From: Ricordea florida
Taxonomy: Eukaryota > Cnidaria > Anthozoa > Corallimorpharia > Ricordeidae
Assembly: GCA_949710005.1 (NCBI GenBank)
Contig: OX453281.1
Coordinates: forward strand, 28,092,839 to 28,156,838
Direction of reading: 5' to 3'
DNA: 64,000 bases
Made by a program: the position numbers and the translations under genes. The notes beneath the pieces are model-generated. The model worked only from the letters and a program-made list of their open reading frames with translations. It searched no databases and had not been told where the DNA came from. Within the stretch, counting starts at the first letter, position 1; each line of letters begins with the position of its first letter. This document shows positions 1-11,750 of this stretch, in pieces.

Positions 1-210
1 AACCCTCAAGACTTATCAGATGAAGCTATGGCTGGTTCCTCAAACCCTCAAGACTTATCAGATGAAGCTGTCGCTGGTTCCTCAAACCCTCAAGACTTAT
101 CAGATGAAGCTATGGCTGGTTCCTCAAACCCTCAAGACTTATCAGACGAAGCTATGGCTGGTTCCTCAAACCCTCAAGACTTATCAGATGAAGCTGTGGC
201 TAGTTCCTCA
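1..210 (+). repeat. 42-bp coding tandem repeat, five copies
   Basis: Five head-to-tail 42-bp units start at 1, 43, 85, 127 and 169. Each encodes the 14-residue unit NPQDLSDEAMAGSS with small changes (V for M, S for G). The period is a multiple of three, so the repeat preserves the reading frame of the OB-fold gene. More copies probably lie left of the window. Confidence 0.9.
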
Positions 211-1563
211 CAAACACCTCCCAGCAGCCACTCGGATCACAGCACCCTCATTCACACTCCTACTAAACAAGAAGAAAGTAAGTAGCAAAGCCAAAGAACT
301 GAAATAAGTTGAACATACAGGTAGAATAAATTTTTCCTCTTTAAACAGTTGGCAACTGGAATTTTCATATTATGGAATGACTATAAGATTCTCCTGATAA
401 TGCAGATTCTTGCTATTACGGACAGCAACTTGTTATTCTAAAGGTGCCTACTGCAATATGAGTCAACTTTAAACAATATCCTAGACATTACAATCGTTCT
501 GTTCTTATTTTTTTTTTTCTAGATTCACCTTTGATTTGCTATCTGCATAATTTGTCCCCCATGAAGAGGAGCCAAGCAAACAACGACTATTTCGATGCCA
601 CTCTTCAACTAAAAGACAAATCAATGAGGGCTGTGTGTTTTTCGCCAGATAAACATTCCTCCATGAAGTCCAAGTTAGAATCCACATCACCTATCAAAAT
701 AAGTAACTATAACATAAAACGCAACAGATACACCGATCAAGACGAACTGCACATCAATAAAAGAACCAAACTATCAGACCCTAATAAAACTGAAATCACA
801 TTCGACTTCACCAAGATCACAAAAGAAGAGCAGGAAGGCACGGAGTCCACACACAGCATACAAGAAATTATGGCAAATGAGAATGCTAAAAGCAAAGTAA
901 ACATCACTGGGCGAGTCACAAATTGAACTTCCAACCACCATAACATCAAATGGCAAGACTTTGACGAAACAAGAATGCACACTCACTGACGAAACAGGAT
1001 CCATGAGATTAGTGCTTTGGGAAGAAGACACTAAAAGAATACAGTCAGGAAACACCTACAAGTTCTGTAAGGCAATTGTCAAGAGCTACCAACAACAGAA
1101 GTACATAACACTTAATAAGCAGACATCTATCGAATCGTCAACTACTCAAGTACATAGAAAAGATGCAATCACAAACGACAACTCTCAGAACACAGTCACT
1201 TGCCCAGCTGAAGCAGTCGAAAGGCTCACCACTTATCTCTCCTGTACCAAATGCAATTCCTCCTTGCCTTCGAATGATAGCGGCAAGATAATTAGGTGTT
1301 CCAATTGTGGCATGGCAAAACTAAAAACAAAGTGCAAAAAAAGAGCTTTTGCAAAAGTACTGTTTGTCACAGCTGTTCAAAAAGACGTAACACTGACCAT
1401 CTTTGATGACAAGCTTTCAGTGCTGTATGCAATTTACAAAAAACAGTCAGGTCACGACAAAGAGTTTAGCCAGCTGACAGAAGAAGACCTAACAGAGATG
1501 CTTCTAAGTGTGAATGCAACCATAACCTACACTCACAACAACCGAGTTCTAGCAATCTCCTAA
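1..1563 (+). pseudogene. 3' part of an OB-fold (RPA-like) gene, one intron, frameshifted
   Basis: The frame is open from the window edge. Exon 1 ends at 277 before a GTAAGT donor. A polypyrimidine tract and AG end the intron at 522, and the phases agree (one base left over, two supplied by the next exon). The second exon encodes a basic, Ser/Lys-rich segment and then an OB-fold-like region (NITGRVT, then LTDETGSMRLVLWEED), followed by a four-Cys zinc ribbon (CTKC about 1240 and CSNC about 1300). This layout resembles single-strand-binding RPA-type proteins that are common as uncharacterised cnidarian genes. The reading frame breaks near 917-925: the first frame stops at 926 and the OB strand continues in the other frame. 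Either a one-base indel makes this a pseudogene or the assembly has an error. The 5' end is outside the window. Function is inferred from fold resemblance only. Confidence 0.6.
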
Positions 1564-2008
1564 ACTGTCCATCATGTCCATTATACACGGAACAAAACAT
1601 TGAAACAATGCAGATCTTAACTTGCCAATGTTTATTACACTTTTGAAAAGCGTTAGTTTCGGTTACAATCAGAGATTATGAACTTTAACCCCAAAGAATC
1701 ATTTGTCTAGTGCTTCTGCAATGCAGATGGACATTACTTAACATAACCTTGTATGTTCAGTTTACATATTGTTGTTCTTGTTTTTATTGTTCATTTTATA
1801 CGAGTGGACCATTAGAATGTGGAGAGACTACCCCTATTTCTAATCGCCAATCACTTTTATATCGTTCTGTTACAATAGTTCTAAATCTTTGTTAGGATTA
1901 TATTGGTTTGTACACATGTTCATGCTAAATCGTTTGTCTTGAAGTAAAGTTTATTCAGTTGCGTTGAACTTAAACTTATTATGTTCATTTACATTTGAAG
2001 CGGTGCCT

Positions 2009-2130
2009 GGAAAAAAGCCCTAAGTGACTTATAAAAAACTGCCAGATTCTCCTTCTAAATTGTCTTGTATTCTCTTTGAAACACAAGGAGAATTTGACAT
2101 TACATCAAAAGTCACTTAGGGCCTTATTCC
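2009..2130. mobile_element. Short inverted-repeat element (MITE-like)
   Basis: The left arm (GCCCTAAGTGACTT, from 2017) recurs as its reverse complement near the right end (AAGTCACTTAGGGCC), with a second inner pair GATTCTCCTT / AAGGAGAAT. The whole 122 bp can fold into one long imperfect hairpin. It has no coding capacity. No target duplication was resolved. Confidence 0.6.
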
Positions 2131-2637
2131 ACACACCCCTTCATTTTATGCATTTCTTTTACTCAAATCACCTAATAAAACCAATTCAGATTCCTTTTCA
2201 TTCAGCCAGTGCCAACTATCACACCTCCTGAGTACATTTGTCGGTTAGTCATACCTTCCTACCAAAATCCTAGAATTACCTCAGTACTAAATTGTATTGT
2301 TGAAAATTAACCTGTGTTTTGCTTGTACTGAGTTATCGGTACGGTTATTCAAAGCACTAACCGGTTTTAACCCACTTTTGAGCAATTAGATCCTGGCAAC
2401 TAGATAGAAGAAACATTTGTAGCCCTGACAACCCCTTTCCCATGCAATTAAAAGTTGCTGCAGACCGGCAGCCCTCATGATATCTAGAACGCAACATAGA
2501 TTTCAAACCATTGCGTAACATGCTTCAACTGCTGGAAAAGAGGCTGCACAACAAATAGTGGTCTGATTTCAATCTCAATCCCTTTCGCCATACATTACAC
2601 GTCAGCATTCCCTACCAATAGGTATACTAGTTTAGTA

Positions 2638-3037
2638 CATAAGCAGGAGCCCATCACCCGGAGCGTGCAACTGCTATAGGTTCATGCAACGGCGTTTTTA
2701 CAAGTAAGTTTATTTTTAGAGCAGCCTCTCCCGCGAAAAAAGTTGTTTCCGCTGTATCAGTTATCTCATCGGAGCTATTATTCTCTGTGTAAATACCTTG
2801 ACTGTCGTCAGAAATGCTGTCCGTACACTCCGATAAAGACTCGTGTATGTCGGCAGTGTTCGTTGTCGCTACAGGCGGTTATCATGCTACACATCAATCA
2901 TGCACTAGCTTGTGATTGGCTCTCCCAAACCAATTCGCGGGAGAGACGATCTAAAAATAGCCTTAGTTGTGAAAATGACGTTTCACAGACATAGTATGGG
3001 AGTTGCACGCTCCTAGTAATGGGCTCCTGACATAAGT
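2638..3037. mobile_element. Non-autonomous element with about 40-bp terminal inverted repeats
   Basis: Bases from 2638 (CATAAGCAGGAGCCCATC...GGAGCGTGCAACT) match the reverse complement of 2998-3037 with a few differences. The interior of about 320 bp is non-coding. The arrangement fits a MITE or a deleted DNA transposon. The superfamily cannot be assigned, and the target duplication is not clear. Confidence 0.55.
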
Positions 3038-3061
3038 CATAGAAATGCCCGGATTACTTAC

Positions 3062-3422
3062 CGGATCTTTCAACATATCTATTTTATCCAGGTGGTATTG
3101 TTCGCGAGTCTTTGTTAAGGCTTCCACGAAAGGGATCACGTCCCATAGATTATATTCTCGGAGCCAATCGAGCATATTACCCTTAACATAGCCCCGCATA
3201 TATAATTCAGTAACGAAGTTTTCATATTCATCAAGAATTATTATTGTTTTTCTGGAGAGAGGAGTAAAAAGCCTCATAGGGGACAGGGCTTATACGACTT
3301 AGCTTTTCATAACTATCCAACCGCTCAAAGGGAAAACCGGAGCGTTTGCACTTCGCAGCCCATGGATTTGCACCATGCATCAAGAGATAGGTCAGGAGCC
3401 AATTGCAAGTAGTTTCTGACAT
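3062..3422 (-). other. Possible host exon pair of unknown function
   Basis: On the minus strand a segment at 3251-3062 is bounded by a good acceptor (CTCTCTCCAG) and a consensus donor (GTAAGT). It encodes a hydrophilic helix-like peptide (ILDEYENFVTELYMRGYVKG). Upstream, 3421-3290 follows a TTTCTAG acceptor and encodes a peptide including LMHGANPWAAKC, faintly like an ankyrin turn. The two frames cannot be joined in phase with an obvious donor. This may be a decayed gene or exons of a gene I do not recognise. Confidence 0.3.
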
Positions 3423-3530
3423 CTAGAAACTTTGAATTTTACGCAATAAGGAACACATAGTTGTTCTCTCTTTTGGCTAACGGATATATCGCCTTGGTTC
3501 TCGGTAATACGTTTTACAAAATATCGCTTA

Positions 3531-4035
3531 ACAACAACAACAATACTTTATTTAACCACGCTACATGATTAAAACTCGATAAAACATGTGCGTGAAACAA
3601 AAACTGTTAAAATTAAAAAAATAATTTAAAATTTAAAATTGCCATTCTTAAATCTATCTAAGAACTTGCTTCTTTAAAAGACATTTAAAAGTAGAAATAT
3701 CTTTGGCGTTTCTAACATACGTAGGTAACAAATTCCAAAGTTTTGCTGCCAAAAATGAGAATGACTTATGGCGCCATTCTAGATTAAATTTGGGTAGCAT
3801 TAAAAGTGTCCCCGACCCTCTGAAATTATAATTACAGATTTTAATCTTAAAAAAAATTCTTCTATGTACCTTGGGGCTTCTTTATAAATACATTTATATA
3901 TCAAAACTAGGGCCTGGAATTTTCCTCTTTCTTCTAGCGTTCTTATACCAGCCATATTTAATAAATGGTTGTATGCAGGTGTACACTTTCCAAACACTAA
4001 AATAGATCTAAGAATATAATTACTGGTGTCTAACG
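3531..4035 (-). mobile_element. LINE (CR1/L2-like) 3' fragment
   Basis: The minus strand carries the last part of a non-LTR reverse transcriptase ORF2. A peptide GIRTLEERGKFQALVLIYKC is followed, after frame breaks, by a segment resembling the usual end of these proteins (FLAAKLWNLLPTYVRNAKD...TFKCLLKK). The element is 5'-truncated and ends in a GTTGTTGTT tail at 3531-3540, the short 3' microsatellite typical of this LINE group. It is inactive. Confidence 0.7.
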
Positions 4036-5474
4036 GATATATCTTGATGCTGCGAGAGTATTGATCTAAAAATACTTTATTTTCAAATAGTATACATTAT
4101 ACATTTACAAACGTGATATCTTTAAGTATACTATTTTAAATTTTTTGGGGCCTAGAACATATATGGGAATTGCAAAATCTAGCGTGTGCACGAACGTTTC
4201 ATTTTTTTTTTCCAACTTTATTTATACCTACATTCTTGGTAGTCTATGTAATCTACTTAAATTGGCCGAGAATATCCGGTCAGTAGTTCTAACGGAGATA
4301 TTGATTGGTGGAAATCTCTCTGTGTAACAGCTTACATTATACTGACGATCCCGCAATGGAATCAATATTAATCAAGAGTCACTGTTTTAAATCACTTAAG
4401 AGCACTGACATAAGCCAAGAGAAAATGAGGCTATTAAGAGCAGTGTATGGTGATGTGCCGACTAGCGCAACAATACTACATACAGAGTTACAAAAGTAGT
4501 TATATTTTTATACTTTCCAGTCTAAGAAAAATAGCGATACATTTGTATATATGTATGTTGGTTTAAGTGTAAAATTTCACATTAATTAGCTAAGAAAGAA
4601 AACTTTGGAAAGAATCTGCTAAAAATAACCTTGTCCTTTTTCCAACTGAAATCGCTACAACTAAAGTAAAAGAGACTCCAAGGAGGTTGCTAATGAGTCA
4701 GCTAGCAAATTAAGGAAAAAGTCTGTCATTACTAAATCAAAATTGAAGCCTCATATAAAGAAGGAAATTTTTATAAACACCTAAAAAGTACTCCTATGGT
4801 GGTAGAGGATTCAGCAATGAGACACTTTGTCAGCTGGGGACAAGTTTTGATAAGATAAGAGCCCTCTATAAGCATCGTTTTGTTATTTATCTTGCAATTG
4901 TTCGTTTTCATGCAGTTAGATAATGTTGTTGGTTTATTTGTTTGCTGTAATGCGGACAGTTTTGAGGTTGGGAAATCATAAAGATAGAAGCCCATCGTCA
5001 AGTATTGACTCTTCCTTTTCCCGAACCATTGTATTATAAAAACCGATGTCTGACACGATTTCATGTTCCTTCCCAGAAAAATATACGGTAGATGAAAAAT
5101 CATTCCTTTCGGAGCAACTTGAAAATTTGGCACTGTGCAGTGGTTCTTTCGTACGCTGTTCGTATTAGTCAAATTCGTAACGGTCACGCCCTCACCTCCT
5201 ATACACACGTTTTGGAGCTTGACCTTTGATGGAGGCTAACCAGACCCAAGCTGCCACGGTTACTAGGAATGACTTCTGCTTGTCTCATCGTGAGTCTTTC
5301 TGGCCTATGTTGATTTCGGTCCCGGTTTCATCAGGTCTTCGCCTCCGACTCACTCTAGAGTAGATATCGATCGGCCCATCGCAGGTTTTTTCTTCCCGAT
5401 ACCTGGTTACTTCTCTCTTAGCAATCATGGGCTCCCACCTATCAACCTCTGTTCATCTTGTAAGAAATCGACCC

Positions 5475-8400
5475 TCACAAATCAGTCATGTCAACGATAA
5501 CCTTAACGAACATGGCGTCATCTCGAACATAGGCGTGGTTATTCAACTCTGACAACGGGCAGAACAAAGGACAACCGCTGGCCACATTCATCTCTCTTCG
5601 TGGTCGCTGGAATGAGGAGCTGTTGGGATCTGGTCTGAAGGCGTCGATCACGTGTTCTACATTATCCTGGTCCAAAAGCATAATGGTGACCTTCTGTCTG
5701 AATGGCCATCGGAGTAACGCGTCGTGCTGACCACGCATGACCACGAAGAACACCGAGATGTGTGTTCCTCGACCCATGCCGTCGCCGTTTAAGTAAATGC
5801 GCGCGCACATCTTGAAACCATGGCGACCTGTATAAAAACACGGACTGTAGAGCGAAGTTTGCCGCCCAGTTAAGGCATCGTTTCGTCTGCGCGAAAAATC
5901 AGAAATTTTCCACAACAGTATGCCGTCATAACAAGAAGCTTCTTGTTGTCTGATGTATTCCTCCAAATCAGCCAAAGCCACATTTCTCAGGGCCAAGGTG
6001 TGTTCAGTAGATTCCAATCTCCTCTCTTGAACTCTTATAGTCTCCATGGCAGTTTCAAGCTGTCTTCTTAGAGCTGCAATTTGTCGATTAGAGTCCTCCG
6101 AGGTTCGATTGTTCTCGACCATGAGCACTTCATGGTCTGCGGTTCTATTTTCAAGATTTGTAATCCGTCGTGTAAGCTCAGTGTTTGGTACCCTACCTTC
6201 AGAGTCCGATGGCCGCTGACCAGTTGCTGCTGAAGCACCCACATTACCTGAAGCTACTTTCCTCTCCAAGAATAAGATCCTTTCACTCTGTTCTCGGCAT
6301 TTCTGCTGGAGATCCCTGGTTTCCTCCACACCGCATTGAACTTGGGCCAGGAGATCTGCTATAATAGCTTCATGGTTTGACATAAGCTGTGGACTTCTGG
6401 AGATGAAGCCAGGATTTCGCATAACGAGTGACTCCACTTGTTTGTTTAATCTTATGGCGTGTTGCAGAAGAAGTGAAGTGTGACCGGTGTTCGCCTGCTG
6501 GAGATGTTGCCGTTTCTGTTCCTGACTGAGAACCTGTAGAATGTGTAATTACAATCGTGTGAGATGCCAGTGTCATAGTAAGCTTGTGCATGATCACAGT
6601 TGCTGCTCAATTGAGTGATCAAAGGATAAGCATCAGTAGCATAGGGGTGGACGAAGGGGGAGCACACCAACCCCACCCCACCCCACCACACGACCCCCCT
6701 TCCCCCCTACCGCTGCATCCCTTATGCTCCAAAAGCCAACATTCAGATGCTTCTGGAACTTTCAACGCTTTAAGAATTATGAAAGAGAATAAAGAGCTTT
6801 GAACAGTCCGGAATCTACTCACATCTGTTCGTGAACAACCAATGGCAGAGAATGGACACTGGGCTTGGACACCATCACAGTCTCCAAGAAGCGGATCTTG
6901 ATGATCCATCATCTGCAAAGAATAAAACACAAATGAAACACAAACTGGCGTCATACTAGGATGGCCACAATGACAAACGTTCTTAACTGAACAAAAAAGA
7001 AAACTCAGGCAGTCATCCATAATGGTTTGTTGCATGCACAGTGGCGGTACATTGATCCATCTATTATTATAGCTGGTTCCGCGAGCGCGTAAGATGAGGC
7101 CAATCTTGTGTTGGACTACATCTTGGTCAATAAATACGAAAAAAAGAACTCGACCAACATAAAGCCATCTTGACCTAACGCTTGGTCAATAATGCATATA
7201 TCTTGACTTAAAGCTAATGCATATATCTTGACTTAATAAGACATATTTACAAACCTTAGCTCGAGGAATGCCATCCTTGTTGCATTTTGAACAAACTACA
7301 GGATATACTGGACAGTCACTGTCATGATGTTGCTATAGAAAAGAAAATCCAGGGGAAAGCAATCTTGGATAAGTAGAGTACGTTAGGGCGCACACGAGTA
7401 CGAGCGTATCCTGGTTTCAGTAACATGAAGCAACTGAGAGTATTGTTTCTCACCCCGGATGGGATACCAGTGGCATCACAGGTCACCATTAATCGCCGTT
7501 CTCAAAAGTGTTAGAAAAATTAGTTCACGAACAACTTGAACGTTTTCTCGAAAAGCACTTAATATTATTCAACCACCAATTTGGCTTCCGCAAGGGACAC
7601 TCAACAGAACAAGCAATTCTAGAAATTTCCGACCACCTCAAAACCGCAATTGATAACAAAAAAATCACCTGTGGCCTGTTGCTAGACCTTTCAAAAGCTT
7701 TCGATACTGTAAACCACCAAATCCTCCTTGACAAACTCCAACGATATGGAATACGTGGAACACCCCTAGATTGGTTCAATGACTTTCTAAATAACCGCAA
7801 ACAATATGTAAGAATAGCAACAACTGACTCTGACACTCTAACCATGACATGCGGTCTTCCTCAAGGTTCTTCGCTCTCTCCTCTGCCTTTCCTTCTCTAT
7901 ATAAATGATATGCCGAACTGCTCAAAGAAGCTCTTGTTTAGACTTTTTGCCGATGATACTAACGTATTTTATTCTGGGGAAAGCGCCGAAGAAGTTATTA
8001 AAATAATGAATGAAGAATTTGACCAGCTTTTGTAATACTGTTCAGTTAACAAATTATCTATCAACATAAAAAAAAAACAACTACATGATCATAAGTTTCC
8101 ACAAAAAGAAGGCGCCAATTGTTAAAATACATGATATAGAGCAAAAGGACTACATTAAATATTTAGGAATTTATATCGACAAACAAATTAAATGCGGGTT
8201 CAGCAAATTAAACATGTTAAAAGTAAAATTGCAAAGAATACGGGAATAATTAACAAAGTAAGATATTATGTACTAGACCTCAATTCACTCAAGCAGCTTT
8301 ATTGTATATACCCTTATTTATCCTTACTTAAATTATGGGATTATGAGCTGGGGAAACACCTACACCACACATTTAACCAAAATCCGCACTGCACAAAATA

Positions 8401-11400
8401 AATGCGTCACAAACATTTTCTTCGCGCACAAAAGGGAAAATGCCACCGCTTGCCTCAATCTAATGGGAATTCTTAACGTGGACAATGTCTTCAAGTTGAA
8501 AACCGCCAGATTTATATTCACCTTTAAAATACTCAACAATCAAGTACCTTCCGTCTTCGCTAATTCTTTAACCACCGTGTCAACACTTCATTCATACAAT
8601 ACTAGATTTTCTGCTCATTGTAATTTCAGCAGACGGCAAGCACGTACTAATTATGGCAAGTAAACATTTGCATTATATTCATCTCTTCTAAAATCTGGGA
8701 ATCTATAGATCTTCATGTCAAATAATCCAGCTCCGAATTTATATCTGAATCAAAATAGAAAAAGTGCTCCTTTTAAGCCAAACGTAGACTAGCAATCCTA
8801 ACTTCGTCCGAACATGAACACTTTTCTGATCTGCCCCACTGTAGTTTTCCATCGTCAGCAGTGGTCAACTCGAAAGCTTACAGCTCCTTTGGCCACTGCA
8901 CACGATACATCAGCAAAGTAATTCATCTCTTTTTTTCCTTCTTCAATTTTTCCTTTCGGCTTATTATTAATACCTATATTGTAACTATGTTTTTCTCTTG
9001 TAATCGTCGTGTAAAATAAAAATTGAATTGAATAAAATTGAAATTTATAAACCTGGACTGACAGGGACAGTATAGAGTCACGCTGCTAAGGAAACAACAT
9101 ATTGTTATTACCAGGGCTCGCACTCTGGACGTCCTGCTTGGAAGTCCAACAAACTAACCGTTACACCACCTCGTCTCCACAATATTAGCTGTCTATGCCC
9201 TGATCAGGTTTATTTATCGGGGGTTTCACAGAACTCAGCCTTAAACAAAATAATGCTAGCCCAACACAAGTTGGTCATGCAAATCATGAAAATTGACAGT
9301 TTCCACGTGACCAACACTTAAACTGAGCATAAAAATGTTTGCGTCTGCCATGCGCAGCACCGTATTTCACGTCATAATTACAATGAAACACTTGCGTTCC
9401 GTTACCTTCATTGCGCTCCATTTTATTCGCCGTTTGCAAAATGCACAGCTTTGCAGTCTTGATTTGCATTCCTTTTCCAGATGGTTTGTCAAGTCTGCTT
9501 TTTTCACCATCATGCTGCACTCGGGATGTACACATGGCACTCTGAGATACTCACAGTTGCCCATGTGGCCCTGTTTTGAGACAAAAAATAATGAAATAAG
9601 TAAATACATTTAGTTTTTCCCTTGTACGAAGTTGCATCCATGAATATTTTGTTGCTGTTGTTATCACTTTCTGTTGCCGTTGTTGTCGTTGTCATATTTT
9701 GTTGCTGTTGCTGTTGTTGCATTTTTTGTTTCTGTTGTTGTCATATTTTGTTGCTGTTGTTGTTGTTGTCAATTTTTGTTTCTGTTGGTGTTGTTGTCTT
9801 TTTTTGTTTCTGCTGATGTTGTTCCCATATTTTGTTTCTGTTGTTGTTGTTGTTGTCATTTTTTGTAGGTGTTGCTGTTGTTGTCATTTTTTTGTTTCTG
9901 TTGTCATATTTTGTTGCTGTTGCTGTTGTTGTCATATTTTGTTTCTGTTGCTATTGTTGTCATACTTTGTTTCTGTTGTTGTCATATCTTGTTTCTGTTG
10001 TTGTCATATTTTGTTGCTGTTGTTGTTATTTTTTGTTTCTGTTGTTGTTGACATTTTTTGTTTCTGTTGTTGTTGTCATTTTTTGTAGGTGTTGCTATTG
10101 TTGTCATTTTTTGTTTCTGTTGTTGTCATATTTTGTTGCTGTTGTTGTCATTTCTTGTTTCTGTTGTTGTCATATTTTGTTGGTGTTGCTGTTCTTGTCA
10201 TATTTTGTCGCTGTTGCTGTTGTTGTCCTTTTTTTGCTCGTGGATTCACGAGGTATTGGGATGGCGGATCAGAAATGTCTTGGACAACGGGTAACAAAAT
10301 AAACATCGGAGCCAATAAAAACCTTGGATTTCCCATGTAATTAACGATCGTCTTGAAGTTTCGTTATGTCGGTAGCCAATCACAGTCAAGGGGTGGTAAA
10401 TCATGTAAGCCTTTACAAAAATATCCCGAGGGGTAGTGAATCATGTAAGCCTTTACAAAATATCCCGAGGGGTAGTGATTCATGTAAGCCTTTACAAAAT
10501 ATCCCGAGATCTTCTGATTACCCCCCCCCCCCCCTCCCGAGGAGATCTTGGGATATTTTGAAAAGGCTTACATGTTCACTACCCATTAGATTCGTTTCTG
10601 TTGTTGTTGTCAGTTTTTTGTTGCTGATGTTTTTATGTCTTACCTCCAGATGTCGTACTTCCCCTTTCCACTGACAGCCATCTTCCATAAACACACAATG
10701 AACTATGAAAGCAAGTATTTCCCGCCTCATGAAATTGTCAGGAAAAACCTTGGAAAACAAGAAAAAAAAAAAGGGATTCAAAAAATCAACTAGGTTGAGG
10801 TGGTAATAAAAAGTAAAAAGACCTAGACTAGGATTCACAGTGTTTAATCTGCTACAGCTATGTCATCTGTGGTCCATACTGTCATATGTCACTGATAACA
10901 CTCGAACAATGACCCGCCAGAATATTCGCAGGTATTGCATTGTAAAATTGTTGTTGAGGCAACCTGTTATTTGCAGATGACAAGGTACATGAATAAAGAG
11001 TGTTAGGCTGTCGTGCGGGCGCCCAATACAGCATGTCTGTAATCGATGACAAACATACTTCACTCGGCAGAAGAGGTTGCTGGTCATGTGCACAGATAGC
11101 TCCTGAAGTTTTATCCCTTCTGTCAAAAAATAGACACGGAAGTTAGTTCCTATGAAAAGCCAAATGTGCTAAGCTGTACCGAATGTACAAATACAACAAT
11201 TAAATGTGTGTTTTTCAAGTTACGCCTCGAAAGGTGTATGTGTAGGCCATTACTATCGGTCGTGGAATCTGTTCTACATACAATGACAGCAACACATGGG
11301 CCAGAGTCCCAAACGACATAACAGCTACCTTCTTCCTCGTGCCCAAAAATCCTCTTGTCTACTCACTCCTCTCAATATTGATGATGATCAGGATGATGAT

Positions 11401-11750
11401 GATGTTGGTCATCATCATTATCACCATCATCATCAAAACCATGAATGTTTTTCGCTACCTTCAAAAATCAGTGGCAAATTGTCAATAAATGTAACTATGC
11501 AAAGACAAAGTAACTTGGATCGCCCTGTTATTGAATCAGCGTTGATAAATCACGCCTGGCATAAACCATTCAATGTAAAAGGATATGTAAACAAGAATCC
11601 TTACTGGAAAAGATGTCCAAGACAAGACTGGCAGTAAAAATGGCCACAATTCGTCTGCATGGCGTCCCTTAACAACATCTCACAATAGCTACACAAGTAT
11701 TTTTTACTGATTTTCTCTTGGTCCGAACTTGACAAACGATATCCTGGCAT
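5475..11750 (-). CDS. TRAF-family adaptor / putative E3 ligase, seven exons, 567 aa
   Basis: Exons read 11750-11605, 11119-11059, 10748-10644, 9570-9406, 7332-7255, 6912-6823 and 6533-5475. All have GT/AG borders and matching phases. Exons 1-2 form a RING with ligands C20, C23, C35, H37, C40, C43, C58 and D61, the C3HC3D pattern of TRAF RINGs. Exons 3-6 encode TRAF-type zinc fingers (CEYLRVPC..C, CAFCKR, CPVYPVVCSKC, CPFSAIGC). Exon 7 gives a coiled coil (about residues 220-410) and a C-terminal MATH domain from YDGILLW (about 417) to the stop. TRAFs trimerise through the coil and MATH domain and couple TNF/TLR-type receptors to NF-kB and JNK signalling. I chose MPGYRL as the start because the RING follows directly; in-frame ATGs lie upstream to 12056. 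A LINE and several simple repeats sit in the introns. Confidence 0.85.
7500..9040 (+). mobile_element. LINE (CR1/Jockey-like) reverse transcriptase fragment in a TRAF intron
   Basis: The plus strand, antisense to TRAF, encodes a reverse transcriptase core: FGFRKGHSTEQAIL, the DLSKAFDTVNH motif, GLPQGSSLSPLPFLLYIND and the catalytic FADDTNVFYS (7508-8035). A stop at 8033-8035 and frame shifts separate it from the C-terminal part (8192-8663: INKVRYYVLDL..., then NTYTTHLTKIRTAQNKC). The 3' end is near 9040 with an AATTG-rich tail. It is 5'-truncated and dead. It lies between TRAF exons 4 and 5. Confidence 0.8.
9112..9181 (-). repeat. tRNA-like sequence (SINE head or tRNA pseudogene)
   Basis: The minus strand shows an A-box-like GGTGGTGTAACGGTTAG, a small anticodon-like hairpin (TTGGACTTCCAAG) and a B-box-like GAGTGCGAGCCC. 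The two acceptor ends do not pair, so this is not a functional tRNA. A tRNA-derived SINE fragment is the best explanation. Confidence 0.45.
9640..10240. repeat. TTGTTG / TCATATTTTGTTT interspersed minisatellite
   Basis: About 600 bp of irregular tandem units combine TGTTGCTGTTG or TGTTTCTGTTG blocks with TCATATTTTG or TCATTTTTTG. They lie in the TRAF intron between exons 3 and 4. Long open frames on both strands here (Leu/Val/Cys or Thr/Asn rich) are artefacts of the repeat. Confidence 0.85.
10385..10592. repeat. Direct repeats of about 39 bp followed by an inverted copy
   Basis: Three units of TCATGTAAGCCTTTACAAAA plus TATCCCGAGG.. run head to tail from about 10401. After a run of about 16 C residues (10520-10535) the same unit returns inverted (GATCTTGGGATATTTTGAAAAGGCTTACATG...). 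The region can form a long cruciform-like hairpin. It lies in a TRAF intron and is non-coding. Confidence 0.7.
11378..11436. repeat. GAT/ATC microsatellite
   Basis: Imperfect GAT repeats change into CAT/CAC repeats halfway, giving a partly self-complementary tract. It lies in TRAF intron 1. Confidence 0.8.

Noticed and set aside
4771..5208. 145-codon minus-strand open frame
   Set aside because: No domain, poor codon pattern and no splice or promoter support; it lies in the region expected to be downstream of the TRAF gene.
9622..10302. Several Leu/Val/Cys-rich or Thr/Asn-rich open frames
   Set aside because: Products of the TTGTTG-type minisatellite; frames are open on many registers only because the repeat lacks stops.
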